Shown here piece by piece: positions 1 to 9,094 of a stretch of DNA of 64,000 nt (its first letter is position 1; every line of letters starts with the position of its first letter). Made by a program: the position numbers and the translations under genes. The stretch is from NCBI GenBank assembly GCA_028289345.1, contig JANQQL010000015.1:433500-497499 (forward strand). Reading direction: 5' to 3'. This DNA is from Planctomycetota bacterium (GTDB lineage Bacteria > Planctomycetota > B15-G4 > SIAN01). Under the pieces are notes generated by a model. That model saw only the letters and a list, made by a program, of their open reading frames with translations. It did no database searches and was not told where the DNA came from.

Positions 1-1228
1 CGAATGCCAACACCACGGAGGGCTGCCACGCGGGCCAGTCAGATCCGGGCAGCCTGCGCAATACGTCGAGCGCGGCGCTCAGGTCCTGGGCACGGAAGAA
101 CACCCATGCCAAACAGACCAGGTGAAAGGTGAGCAAGATGGCGAGCACCTTGCCTGGCAGGCCCGGCAACGCGCTTCCGAATCGCCGGTTCCACCACCGA
201 TTCACGCCGAGCCAAAGGCCGTGCAAGCCTCCCCAGAACACGAAGTTCCACTGGCTGCCGTGCCACAGTCCGCCCAACAGCATGGTCAGCATCAAATTGC
301 GGTAGGTCTTCCAGGCGCCGTTCCGATTGCCTCCCAAAGGCACGTACAAGTAATCTCGCAACCAGGTGGACAGGGAGATGTGCCAGCGCCGCCAGAAGTC
401 CGTGATGCTGGTGGCGCGATACGGCGCGTCGAAGTTCTCGGGAATGCGGAAGCCGAGGATGCGCGCGGTGCCGATGGCAATGTCGCTGTACCCCGCAAAG
501 TCGCCATAGATCTGCAGCGCGTAGCCATAGATCCCGAGCAACACCACCGGTCCTTCGAGGGTCGATCCGGCACAGAACACGGGGTCGACCAGATGCACGG
601 CCAGCACGTCGGCGATGACGATCTTCTTGCCGAGCCCTTCCAGGATTCGATACAGGCCGCTTTGCAAGTCTTCCCGGGTCACCGTCCGCGGCTGCACGAG
701 CTGGGGAAGAAAGTCGCGAGCCCGAACGATCGGCCCCGCGACCAGCTGAGGAAAGAACGCCACGAACAAGGCGAACTCGCTCAAGGAACGGGCCGGACGG
801 ATCTTTCCCCAGTAGATGTCGATGGTGTAGCTGAGACTTTGGAAGGTGTAGAAGCTGATACCGACCGGAAGCAACACGTCGAGCGCGGGCAAATCGGCAC
901 CCAGCAGCTGCACCATGTTCTCTCGAAAGAACCCGTAGTACTTGAAGACTGCCAGCGTCCCGAGGTTGCCGATCAGGGACAGCAACAGGAGAAGCCGGCG
1001 CCGGGCAACCTCCGACACGTCCAGCTTCGCCATTCGTCCGCCCACCCAGTAGTCGAGCAGCGTCGAGCCGACGATCAGCACCAGGTACTTGGCATTCCAG
1101 CAGGAGTAGAAGTAGTAGGACGCGGCGAGCAGAAACCACCGACTCAGGGTCCAGCGCTGACGAAGTCCCCAGAACACCGCCACCACGGTCACCAGAAAGA
1201 CGCCGAACTCGGTGGTGCTGAAGTTCAT
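1..1228 (-). CDS. MBOAT-family O-acyltransferase, AlgI-like (3' end cut by window edge)
   Basis: Integral membrane O-acyltransferase of the AlgI/DltB (MBOAT) type, which typically acetylates extracellular polysaccharide. The frame is read from the ATG at 1228-1226 and stays open to the window edge, giving about 409 residues of a family usually 460-520 long, so the C-terminus lies outside. The protein begins MNFSTTEFGVFLVTVVAVFW, with many hydrophobic helices. Family hallmarks visible are SYTIDIYWGK, FFPQLVAGPIVRA, TSITDFWRRWHISLSTWLRD, YVPLGGNR and the catalytic-histidine segment GGLWHGSQWNFVFWG. An SGNH/AlgJ-like partner would be expected beyond the left edge but is not visible. Substrate unknown. 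Confidence 0.9.
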   Translation of the reverse strand, partial: MNFSTTEFGVFLVTVVAVFWGLRQRWTLSRWFLLAASYYFYSCWNAKYLVLIVGSTLLDYWVGGRMAKLDVSEVARRRLLLLLSLIGNLGTLAVFKYYGFFRENMVQLLGADLPALDVLLPVGISFYTFQSLSYTIDIYWGKIRPARSLSEFALFVAFFPQLVAGPIVRARDFLPQLVQPRTVTREDLQSGLYRILEGLGKKIVIADVLAVHLVDPVFCAGSTLEGPVVLLGIYGYALQIYGDFAGYSDIAIGTARILGFRIPENFDAPYRATSITDFWRRWHISLSTWLRDYLYVPLGGNRNGAWKTYRNLMLTMLLGGLWHGSQWNFVFWGGLHGLWLGVNRWWNRRFGSALPGLPGKVLAILLTFHLVCLAWVFFRAQDLSAALDVLRRLPGSDWPAWQPSVVLAF

Positions 1229-1258
1229 CGCGGTGGTCGAGCGCAGCCGAAGACGGAC

Positions 1259-1385
1259 ACCGGTCGTTCCCGATCACCCGAGTGAGCTCCGACGATCTCC
1301 CTGTTTCGGAAGGGACGAGCCGCATCGTGATCGCGGTGATCTCTCGAGCGGCAGGCGGTGGAGGTCAGGTGGGGAATCGACCGGT
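1259..1385. repeat. Long imperfect palindrome P1
   Basis: Outer arms ACCGGTCGTTCCC (from 1259) and GGGGAATCGACCGGT (ending 1385) are complementary apart from one inserted base. Interior complementarity is weak. It sits 30 bp upstream of the MBOAT start. Confidence 0.4.
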
Positions 1386-1628
1386 TCCTCGGAGCTTCCC
1401 TCGGGAAGAAAGAGAAGGCGAGTCCCGGCTGGAAGCCGAAAGACTTTCTCGACGTCGTCACCCGGTGGTCGGCAGACACCGCGCCGTGGATCGCTGAGAA
1501 AGCCTTGCCGCACCACATCAGTCGTTCGCGCCGTCGAACCCTCCCTAGTGGCGGGCTCCCCTTGGAGCCAACGCCGAGGGCCAAGAATCGGAAGGAGGCA
1601 CGTCCGAAGCCTTTTCCAATGCCTCTCA

Positions 1629-1712
1629 GGCCCGGGTCATTCATCGAGGCTTGCTGCCGAATGGCCCAAGTCCTTTCTGGCTTCGTCATTGCGACGTTTT
1701 CCATCGCCCACG
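1629..1712 (+). repeat. Half-copy of palindromic element B
   Basis: The stretch from 1659, with TGGCCCAAGTC, CTGGCTTCGTCATT and CGACG followed by TTTCCATC, closely matches the complement of 4930-4970 in the complete element at 4799-5000. The upstream CCCGGGTCATTCATCGAGG resembles that element's terminal repeat. No matching second arm is found to the right, so this is a one-armed remnant. Confidence 0.5.
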
Positions 1713-1910
1713 AGGCGTCGAACACGCCAAGGATGGGAACTCGCGGGAAGCATAGCACGCGGGTCGATCCGCCACCGGCCCGGTGCGACCTGGAAACCAA
1801 AGGGTCGGCGGGCTATCAGTGGGCGCTCTCGATCGAGCCACCACGGAAGGCGGAACACTCCCGCTGGACGGGCTTCGACACCGCCTCCTCCTCTTCCGGA
1901 CCTCGGCCCG

Positions 1911-2948
1911 ATGACCTCTGACCCTTCCGACTCCTCCGGACCTGCCGAGTCAAACTCGCCCGAGTCGGACGCCGCGCGGGAACAACAGCAGCGCGAACTC
2001 CTCCAGCGTGAAGCCCACTTCTGGGACGTCCAAGAGGAGCAAATCGAGTCGCTTTACCAGCGCCCCCACGACTGGCGACTGGTTCCGGACCTTGCCGAGC
2101 GCATCATCCAGCCGCGCATCGATCGCATTGGGAAGCTCCTGCGCCAGTACAAGATCACCAGCATGCTGGACGTGGGCTGCGGCAACGGTTGGTTCTGTCA
2201 CGGCTGCGCGGATCAAGAAGGCATCCGATCCTACGGCGTGGACCTCTCCCAGAAGAAGATCGACGAGGCCTGGCGGCTGGCCAAAGAACGCAACCTCGAG
2301 GGGCTCTGCCACTTCGAAGCCAAGGACGTCATGGACTTCGAGATTCCCGAAAAGGTCGACCTCTTGACCTCCCACGGGAGTCTGCACCACTTCCCGGACC
2401 TGGAGCACCAGCTGCCCGAGATGGTGGATCGCTTCCTGAAGCCGGGCGGCTACATGCTGTTCATCGAGCCCCACTACGAAGGCATGTCTCCGGGGATCCG
2501 CGAGTTCGTCCTGAAGATGGTGAACTCCAAACTGTTCGGGCGATTCTTCGACGTCGACTTCTATTTGGAAGTCAGCCGCCGTCAATCCCTCGACGGCCCC
2601 GAAGAAGAGCCCGAAGAAGGCGAAGTCAACATTCGCGGCGAAAGCCCCGCCGGCCTAGAGTTCTTCGAAGACCACCCCGAAATGTCCGACATTTTGAAGA
2701 AGGACTACGACGTCCTCGAAGAACACTACTACCACTACTTCTCGGGCCACTTCTCCAACGTCTTCTACATCTACCAGAAGTCGAAAATCGTCCGCGGGAT
2801 CTATCGCATCCTCTTGCCGCTCATTGTCGGCCTGGACACCCACATGTGCCGCAAGCCCTCCTCCCAGGAGTATGCGGAAGAAGGGCTGTGGTTCTTGCGG
2901 CGGGCGCCGGGGAGCCAACCGAAACCGAGGGCGCAAGAACTCCTCTAG
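1911..2948 (+). CDS. Class I SAM-dependent methyltransferase
   Basis: Predicted soluble methyltransferase of 345 residues. Motif I is SMLDVGCGNGWFC (about residues 83-95), followed by the acidic motif II region GVDLSQKKIDEA and the post-II segment VDLLTSHGSLHHF, the usual Rossmann-type AdoMet pocket. LKPGGYMLFIEPHYEG is the motif III loop. After residue 200 comes an acidic, Glu-rich insert (PEEEPEEGEVN) and a C-terminal part of unknown role. The ATG at 1911 is chosen because the longer open frame upstream is low-complexity and unlike a domain. The stop overlaps the convergent GT-C gene stop by 4 bp. Substrate cannot be read from sequence; polysaccharide- or lipid-related methylation is possible from the neighbours. 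Confidence 0.82.
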   Translation: MTSDPSDSSGPAESNSPESDAAREQQQRELLQREAHFWDVQEEQIESLYQRPHDWRLVPDLAERIIQPRIDRIGKLLRQYKITSMLDVGCGNGWFCHGCADQEGIRSYGVDLSQKKIDEAWRLAKERNLEGLCHFEAKDVMDFEIPEKVDLLTSHGSLHHFPDLEHQLPEMVDRFLKPGGYMLFIEPHYEGMSPGIREFVLKMVNSKLFGRFFDVDFYLEVSRRQSLDGPEEEPEEGEVNIRGESPAGLEFFEDHPEMSDILKKDYDVLEEHYYHYFSGHFSNVFYIYQKSKIVRGIYRILLPLIVGLDTHMCRKPSSQEYAEEGLWFLRRAPGSQPKPRAQELL

Positions 2949-4783
2949 TCCGCGGCAGGCTCGACCAGCTGCATGCGCCGCATCTCGGTGGTCGCGACGA
3001 TGCGCTCTCTCTCATCTTTGGCTTGCACCCACCAGTAGACCGGCTGTCCCTTGCCGAACTGGAGATGGAAGCGAGTGACGTCGAGAGGGAACGGGACTCG
3101 GGCTTTGGCTTGGCCCGGCTCAGGATCCGGGAGGGTCAGGATCGTCGCGTTGGCGGGGCCGGTCATGACCAACCGCTGTTCCGTGCCCGGGTGCACCTGG
3201 TACTCGAACCAGAGCGCTGACTCCTCGACCGCCATGGTGACGCCGTCTTCGGGCGCGTAGATCTCGAGCACCGGGAAGCCGTTGGCGAGTTTGCGCAGTG
3301 GTTTGTCGAAGGTCGCTTTCTCGAGCCGCGATTCGAACGGGTTCCACAGCAACACCGATGCCTCGGGATTGCTCAACGCCAGGGCGATGGGGGGCTGCCC
3401 TCGCGTCAACGACAGCCCGTACACCAGCCGTTCGTTTTCAGTGAACGGAGGGTTCAGCAGATCGTGGATGCCGTACATCAGGCAAGGCGCCACTGGCTGC
3501 TGGGCCTCACTCATGGTCAAGCGCGGATAGTCGCCGATGAATACGGGCTGGTCCAACGGGATGCCTTCGGTCAGCTCCAAGGCCTGTTGCTGGATGGCGA
3601 GGGTCGTGTCGCCACACTCTTTGTAGTACTCGAGGTCCTGCTGCAACAGGTAACCGAAGCGCGCCGCGATCAATACGGGGATGACCAGGGACGCCACCCG
3701 AGTCACGCCATTGCGCGGGAGCCAGCGCAGCACTGCCATGGTGAACAGGCTGAGCCCCGCCGAAGCGACGTACCAGTAGCGCCCATTGCTGGGAATCACC
3801 GGCATGGTGAGAAAGGGCGCCAGGGAACTCAGAATCCACACCCAGGAGAACAACAGCGGTCGCGGATCATCCTCTCGCTGACGAATCCACCAGCTGGCGG
3901 CCACAAACGGTAAGAACAGAAACAGGAAGCCGAGCAAAAGGCCCATCCCAGGAATCGGTCGAGGCGGGACGACCGGGTCCAGCAGCGCTCGCAGGAGCGG
4001 CTCGAAGCGAGTCAGCAGCATCCATGGACCGCTTGCCGTGAGATCGTCGCTGACGCTGTCATAGCCTCCGAGAAACGTCCCGAAGAGTGCCAGGCGAAGA
4101 CCGAGGTAGGCCAGGCACGGCACGCCGAACGCCAATCCAGTGCGGAGCAAATGACCGACGCGCCCGGCGGTCCCGCGCGGAGCGAGGAGTTCGTAGCAGC
4201 AGGGCAGGACCGCAAAGACCACCGCGCTCTCGTAGCTTCCGAGAGCGGCCGAGAAGCTAGCGGCACTAGCGATCAGAGACGACAACCGGCGGGACTCCAC
4301 GTGCTTCAGAAACAGCCACGCCGACGCCAGCAAGAACGTTCCCTGAAACATCGTCGCAAAGCTGGCAATGAAAATCACCGCGTTCGGGTGAAACGGGTGC
4401 AGCGCGAACATCAGGGCGCCGACCGCAAGAAACCCTCGGGACGCGTCCGGAAACAAGCGCCGCCCGATGCCGTACAACAGTGCCACGTTGAGCGAGTGCA
4501 CCGCCAAGTGGGTCAAGTTGAACCACAGCACGCGATTGCCGAACAGCTCCCCTTCCAGAGCCAGAAGCAACGTCCCCACCGGCCGATAGAACTGGACGTA
4601 GCTGCTCGAGAGCCAGGACGAGAGGAAGAACTCGCTCAGGTTGGCCCACGGCGGGGAATCTCGAAGCACGCGAAGCAGCAAGAAGTCTTCGCTGGCGAAA
4701 TAGCGGTCGAAGACCTTGGCGTAGGCGGCGAAGGTCACCCCCACGACCAGCAACAACGGAATCGACAGAACGTTTCGCTTCAT
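2945..4783 (-). CDS. Polytopic GT-C-type membrane protein
   Basis: About 612 residues with some ten to twelve hydrophobic helices followed by a soluble C-terminal domain of about 170 residues. The architecture matches GT-C membrane glycosyltransferase-like proteins, which use a polyprenyl-phosphate sugar donor. The first periplasmic loop carries the acidic RYFASEDFLLLR, where GT-C enzymes place their catalytic Asp/Glu, then a FYRPVGTLLLALE loop. The ATG at 4783 gives MKRNVLSIPLLLVVG, a clean first helix. The frame is open to 4807, but that part lies inside the palindromic element at 4799-5000. Acceptor and donor are unknown. Confidence 0.72.
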   Translation of the reverse strand: MKRNVLSIPLLLVVGVTFAAYAKVFDRYFASEDFLLLRVLRDSPPWANLSEFFLSSWLSSSYVQFYRPVGTLLLALEGELFGNRVLWFNLTHLAVHSLNVALLYGIGRRLFPDASRGFLAVGALMFALHPFHPNAVIFIASFATMFQGTFLLASAWLFLKHVESRRLSSLIASAASFSAALGSYESAVVFAVLPCCYELLAPRGTAGRVGHLLRTGLAFGVPCLAYLGLRLALFGTFLGGYDSVSDDLTASGPWMLLTRFEPLLRALLDPVVPPRPIPGMGLLLGFLFLFLPFVAASWWIRQREDDPRPLLFSWVWILSSLAPFLTMPVIPSNGRYWYVASAGLSLFTMAVLRWLPRNGVTRVASLVIPVLIAARFGYLLQQDLEYYKECGDTTLAIQQQALELTEGIPLDQPVFIGDYPRLTMSEAQQPVAPCLMYGIHDLLNPPFTENERLVYGLSLTRGQPPIALALSNPEASVLLWNPFESRLEKATFDKPLRKLANGFPVLEIYAPEDGVTMAVEESALWFEYQVHPGTEQRLVMTGPANATILTLPDPEPGQAKARVPFPLDVTRFHLQFGKGQPVYWWVQAKDERERIVATTEMRRMQLVEPAAD

Positions 4784-4798
4784 GAGCCGAAGCATTCT

Positions 4799-5000
4799 AG
4801 CCCGCATGATTCATGAAGGCCGTCGTGAGAATGAGTCAAAGTTGTTTCTGACGAGGACTTACAGCGGTTTTCACCACACAGCTCGCCCAAATCGGGCGAG
4901 CGGTGTATCTGACGATGCGTGGAGGATGGAAATCGTCGGAATGACGAAGCCAAGAACGACTTGGGCCACTCGTAGAAGGTCTTCATGGATCATGCGGGCT
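4799..5000. repeat. 202-bp palindromic element B with 23-bp terminal inverted repeats
   Basis: The termini match 21 of 23 when inverted: AGCCCGCATGATTCATGAAG at the left, and the complement of CTTCATGGATCATGCGGGCT at the right. The centre is a hairpin GCTCGCCC-aaatc-GGGCGAGC (4881-4901). Further arm matches occur between, for example AAAGTTGTTTCT against AAGTCGTTCTTGG. The element fills the gap between two minus-strand genes, ending 15 bp from one ATG and 16 bp from the next stop. It encodes no transposase. It could be a MITE-like or REP-type sequence. Confidence 0.75.
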
Positions 5001-5015
5001 ACGCCGAAGGCTGGT

Positions 5016-7487
5016 TCACGCGGTGGCTCGTCGACCCGCCATCAGAAACGCCAACAGCGCAACGATGTAGCACCCCACCCCTACCCAGAACGAAGTGGAG
5101 ATGCCCGCGGCCAGCGAGATCGCGATGGACACCACCGACGCGCACACCGAAGTGGCACCGTTGATCCCCCACAACCAAGGCGTCAATGCCTTCGACCGCG
5201 CCGAAGCCAGGCTCATCCCCAGCGGGAAGGCCATGCCGAGGAACAGGCCGAGGGGCAGCAGGATTCCCACCGCGACCGCGATCCGCACGGGCGTCGTCTC
5301 GCCGCGGAACGCGGTCGTGGCATAGGGCGTGATCAGTCCGAACAACACCAGCACCGCCAGCAACACCAGCAGTCGCCAGCCTTCGGAGCGAGCTCGCTCG
5401 GGCTTCACCGCCGGGGTCAGGTAGCTACCGATCCCGCTCGACACCAGCAGAGCGAACAGCACCACCGAGAGTCCGTAGGTCGGATGCCCCAAGAACACGA
5501 TCAGGCGCTGCATCTGGGAGATTTCGACGAACATGAAGCCGAGGCCGATGGCAGCGAAGTAGGCGAAGTACGGCAGCCCGCCCTGCAACACGTCTCGCTT
5601 GGTGGTGAGGATCAGGGGCACGATCACGCACAGAAGGGTCAGCAAGAAGACGATCAGCAACAGCGAACCGAGGGTCCCCACCGCCTTCAGGTTGAAGTCG
5701 TTGACCGGGCTCTCCATCAGGTCGCGACGGAACACGTCGCGCAGCCGCAGCATGTTGAAGAAGAACGGCCGATTGTCCGTCGGTGGCGAGATGTCCAGGT
5801 CGTAGGAAGCGGCCAGCTCGTCCAGGTTCTTGCCAGAGACCAGCTTCTCCAGCATTGGATCCGGCACCGCTCCCGGTCCGATCAGGATGCCGAAGTTCTG
5901 GCGCTTCACTTCCTCGGTCAGGATCTGGATGTCGCGCTCGGTGAACGGAGTCTTGCTGATCAGCGCGGTCCCGATCCCGCTTTCGGGAAGCTTGGCGCGA
6001 ATGCGTTCGTCGCCGTCCAGCAGGAACTGAGGCAGATTGGTGACCGCCAGGATGTGCTGCTCGGGGTTTTCGATGCCGGCATTCACCAGAGCTTGGCTCG
6101 CCAAGGCGATCAAGCGGTAGGTCTCGGACGGGTGATGGGGCATGTACCAGCGCGAGAAGCTCAGGATGCCATTGTCGGTCAAGTGTTCGAGGAACACTTC
6201 CCAGGCTTCCAAGGTGTAGAGCGAGTTCTCGGTGAGGACGAAAGCGCCCGCAGCGGTGGCGGCCCAGGTGTCGATCAGAGACACCTGCAAGAAGTCGAAC
6301 TTCTTGTCCTGACGGGCGATGTAGCTGCGCGCCTCGTCGTTGACCAGGGTCACATCCGGCCGCTCGGCGAGGTGCCCGGTGAAGTCGGCGAACCGGTTCT
6401 CCAGGACGTCGACCAGGTCGCCGTTGATCTCCACGCCGACCACCGAGTCCTTACCGAAGGTCAGGGCCGAAAGGAGGTCCCGGCCGCCGCCCACCCCCAC
6501 GACCAGGGCGTCGCCCCCGCCGCGCAGGTAGTGGCCGATGTTGGTGACGTCGTGCTTCAAGTGCTCGAGCTTGCCGAACTCGCCGTCGAACTCGGTAAGC
6601 ACGGTCCCGGCCGCCGCGTCAATGGCGACCACCAGCTGACGAACCGGCTCCTTCGCGTGGTAGCGGTTGCTGAGACCCCAGCCGAACGGCTTCTCGGGAT
6701 CCAGCCGATCGTCCTGGGCAATCATGAAGTACGAGAAGGCGTTCCACTTCTCGAACAGCGGCGGCTCCAGCTTCTTGCCCTTGATCCAGGACAGGCGAAG
6801 CAGCGGGTCTTGCTCGTTGACCCGGCCCGTGTGATACACCGAAAAGCCGAGGAACCCCACGGCGCAAAGGATCGAGAACGCGGTGACCACCGGCTTGCCC
6901 GCATCCAAGGCAAAGAACGAAGCCGCCAGCGCCGCGAGGCCGGCCACAACAATGACTGCCGTCGGGCCATCGGTCCACTGCATCACCATCAGCAGTAGCA
7001 CGCAGCCAAGGGCCGCCCCTGCCAGATCGAACGCGTAGAGCTTGCCAATGCGTCCCGGGAAGCGAGTCAACGCCAAGCACACCACCACCCCGGAAAACAC
7101 GAAGGGCACGGAAATGATGATGTAGGTGAGCCCCAAGGAAAGGAACGTCGCCCACCCTTCCTTCTGCAGATCCCCGTCGTCGCCGGTGGCGGTCAAGAAC
7201 GGCACCAGCAGATGCCCGACGAACCCCAACACCACCGTCACCGAGAACCACAGAGAGCAGCTCGCCATCTGCTGCTTGGACTTCTCTTCCGGGAACATCC
7301 CGGGCTTCAGGTAGACCAGGATCGCCCCGACCGTCATGCCGAACATGGCAATCGACACCGCCATGAACGCGAAGTGGTACCACATGGTCACGCTGAAGAT
7401 CCGAGTGAGCAGGATCTGCAGCATCAGCGTGGCAAGCGTCACGAAGAAGAGGCCGAGGTAGGTCTTGCTGGTTGCCTCAGGTCTCAC
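5016..7487 (-). CDS. Polytopic membrane protein with spermidine-synthase-like domain
   Basis: Protein of 823 residues in three parts: about seven N-terminal transmembrane helices (1-250), a spermidine synthase-like Rossmann domain (about 300-520) and a second hydrophobic block (about 590-820). The central part shows the AdoMet/dcSAM-binding glycine loop LVVGVGGGRDLLSAL, the acidic VVGVEINGDLVDVL, and FLQVSLIDTWAATAAGAFVLTENSLYTLEA-like segments typical of SpeE homologues. Similar MFS-SpeE fusions are common in environmental Gram-negative genomes and rarely characterised, so polyamine synthesis is not proven. The start is GTG at 7487 with AAGGA six bases upstream. Confidence 0.85.
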   Translation of the reverse strand: MRPEATSKTYLGLFFVTLATLMLQILLTRIFSVTMWYHFAFMAVSIAMFGMTVGAILVYLKPGMFPEEKSKQQMASCSLWFSVTVVLGFVGHLLVPFLTATGDDGDLQKEGWATFLSLGLTYIIISVPFVFSGVVVCLALTRFPGRIGKLYAFDLAGAALGCVLLLMVMQWTDGPTAVIVVAGLAALAASFFALDAGKPVVTAFSILCAVGFLGFSVYHTGRVNEQDPLLRLSWIKGKKLEPPLFEKWNAFSYFMIAQDDRLDPEKPFGWGLSNRYHAKEPVRQLVVAIDAAAGTVLTEFDGEFGKLEHLKHDVTNIGHYLRGGGDALVVGVGGGRDLLSALTFGKDSVVGVEINGDLVDVLENRFADFTGHLAERPDVTLVNDEARSYIARQDKKFDFLQVSLIDTWAATAAGAFVLTENSLYTLEAWEVFLEHLTDNGILSFSRWYMPHHPSETYRLIALASQALVNAGIENPEQHILAVTNLPQFLLDGDERIRAKLPESGIGTALISKTPFTERDIQILTEEVKRQNFGILIGPGAVPDPMLEKLVSGKNLDELAASYDLDISPPTDNRPFFFNMLRLRDVFRRDLMESPVNDFNLKAVGTLGSLLLIVFLLTLLCVIVPLILTTKRDVLQGGLPYFAYFAAIGLGFMFVEISQMQRLIVFLGHPTYGLSVVLFALLVSSGIGSYLTPAVKPERARSEGWRLLVLLAVLVLFGLITPYATTAFRGETTPVRIAVAVGILLPLGLFLGMAFPLGMSLASARSKALTPWLWGINGATSVCASVVSIAISLAAGISTSFWVGVGCYIVALLAFLMAGRRATA

Positions 7488-8273
7488 TTCGTGTCCTTGC
7501 TTACCGGGAAGTTACGGGTCAAACGACCTGTCTTGCGGAGGAGTTTGGCCGCCCACAACGCTGGAGTAGCGTCCTTCGGCAACCATTGTTGGTGTCGCTC
7601 TGCCCTCGTCCTCGATTCCCCGCCCGGGAGCGAAACTCGTCCAGATCGAAGACGTGGTTCCAAGTTGGATCGGGGACTCCTTGGGGAGTGATCCCAGGGG
7701 TAGTTTCGAGGCACCAGGGGCCGGGAGATTAGCTCAAATCTGGGGCCCTCCGCGGCAATTTCTGGGCTCTTGCCGAACGGTATTCGGACCGGTCGTCACT
7801 CCATCCCTGGATCGCTGGCCCAAGCCCCTCGAGTTTCCCGGATTTTGCGGCACCGAACTGGCGGAGGATGGAGCTTGAAAGATCAATTGCGGCTCGAACA
7901 CACGCGGGGGTGAGCCTTGGCCTCCCCAGACTCAACAGCGATCCCCACACCCAAAGCGGGGGTCCAACCGGGGGTAAACACAGTGGTGAAAGCAGATGAT
8001 CATGAACTCGCGCGTTGCCAGCGTGGGTCTCGAGAACAAGGGTGAGCGTGGACCAGGACTCTCCTGATCGGCGCGTTGCGGTCAAGAACCCTCGGTTCGG
8101 GCGCCCTTGCTCCGCATGGCTCTGCCTCCAGGACGTGCATGGGCGAAGGATTCGGCGTTCCGCGACAGCTGTACGATCTCGCCTCCCACACCGCAGACTC
8201 GGACAGCACCAAGGAATCTCGTGGCTGACCTGCAGCGGTTGGCTTGTTGATGATTGCGCCAAGGAGACCCCAA
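7488..8273. other. 786-bp divergent intergenic region
   Basis: I see no supportable gene. It contains small hairpins: ACGCT-ggagt-AGCGT near 7558, and a larger one at 7667-7694 (GGATC, bulge GGGG, ACTCC, loop TTGG, GGAGT, GATCC). Open frames on the minus strand lack any domain. GGGAGATTAGCTCAA near 7725 resembles a tRNA 5' end, but no acceptor stem or T arm follows. Confidence 0.45.
7667..7694. other. Intergenic stem-loop
   Basis: GGATC-GGGG-ACTCC-TTGG-GGAGT-GATCC folds into a ten-pair stem with a one-sided four-base bulge. No T-run follows on either strand, so it is not a classic terminator. It lies about 180 bp upstream of the minus-strand membrane gene. Confidence 0.4.
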
Positions 8274-9017
8274 TTGGCAAAGACGATTGAGGAACGAGTC
8301 ACGGCTCTAGAAACCGAGTTCCGGCACAAACTTGACGACGATTTCCTCAGGACCCAGGTGCGGAACCACCTTTGGAGGCGGGCAGTTCTTCCAGCCACTG
8401 GCGTAGGAGCGGTGCTCACACTCGCCGTTACTTTCGGATTGCAAAACTTGCTAAGAGCTGCCGAAAGTGAGGGACAGTACCATGCCTACGTCGAATCTGC
8501 CCGACATGTCGCTAACTACACCGAGCGGGCCCTTGAATCCAACTTTGAAGCGAGGAAAGCGGCCGAGTCTGCGGCAACAGAAGCAGAGACTGCCCAAGCG
8601 ACTGTCGAATCCCTCAAACTAAAACTTCACGAAGTAAGGAAGCTCACGGAGTCTCTCAGCAAGACTGACGGCATCGTGAAAGATGTCGCCGAGATTCTTC
8701 AACCGAGGATCTTCGACAACCTACTAAGCTCGGGGCCTGGCTGGCTACGCCTCGACGAAATGCAGATTTGTTGGGGAACGATAAAGCATGACGTGAAGAG
8801 TAAGGTGTCGTTCCAACGCAAGGAGAGCTTCGAAAAACCCTTCAATTCAATCCCGGTGATCGTAACCGACGAAAGCAACAGCCCACAGCACGGGGGATGG
8901 ATTCGGACTCAAACCTTCAACGTCTCACCGAGAAGTTTCTCATTGTCGGCGTATCCAGAGAGCGGCAAGTCTGGCATGACAAGAATCGCCTGGATAGCAG
9001 TTGGTACAGCACCATGA
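8274..9017 (+). CDS. Membrane-anchored coiled-coil protein with H-type lectin domain
   Basis: About 247 residues. The start is a TTG at 8274, preceded by AAGGAG (8261-8266) at seven-base spacing; an ATG at 8250 lacks such a site. Order of parts: a short charged N-terminus, one transmembrane helix (VLPATGVGAVLTLAVTFGL, about residues 39-57), an alanine/glutamate-rich coiled coil (about 75-135), and a C-terminal domain of about 90 residues. That domain runs VSFQRKESFEKPFNSIPVIV, then SFSLSAYPESGKSG, ending TRIAWIAVG, the layout of H-type lectins (conserved F..PF..PPxV and sWxAxG). It probably displays a carbohydrate-binding head outside the membrane. Base composition is visibly less GC-rich than its neighbours, suggesting recent acquisition. 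Confidence 0.72.
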   Translation: MAKTIEERVTALETEFRHKLDDDFLRTQVRNHLWRRAVLPATGVGAVLTLAVTFGLQNLLRAAESEGQYHAYVESARHVANYTERALESNFEARKAAESAATEAETAQATVESLKLKLHEVRKLTESLSKTDGIVKDVAEILQPRIFDNLLSSGPGWLRLDEMQICWGTIKHDVKSKVSFQRKESFEKPFNSIPVIVTDESNSPQHGGWIRTQTFNVSPRSFSLSAYPESGKSGMTRIAWIAVGTAP

Positions 9018-9094
9018 CTCCGCCGTCGACCAAACGCACGCGAGAAACATTCAGACCGACTGGGTAACCCGCTTCTGCGAATGATGAATGAACG

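Larger units (their letters stand above)
1229..1910. other. 682-bp divergent intergenic region with palindrome remnants
   Basis: No convincing gene. The methyltransferase frame stays open upstream to 1212, but that part is Arg/Pro/Ser-rich with no domain, so it is read as non-coding. The stretch holds one imperfect palindrome (1259-1385) and a half-copy of the palindromic element found complete at 4799-5000. The promoters of the divergent flanking genes must lie here, but I cannot assign them. Confidence 0.5.

Noticed and set aside
39..1325. Long open frames on both strands over the first gene
   Set aside because: They are Arg/Gly-rich shadows. The true gene is in another minus-strand frame with clear MBOAT motifs and is open at the window edge.
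1212..1910. N-terminal extension of the methyltransferase frame
   Set aside because: Ser/Arg/Pro-rich, no domain, overlaps a palindrome and a repeat remnant.
7715..7760. tRNA-like start (GGGAGATTAGCTCAA)
   Set aside because: No acceptor stem closure, anticodon arm or T arm follows.
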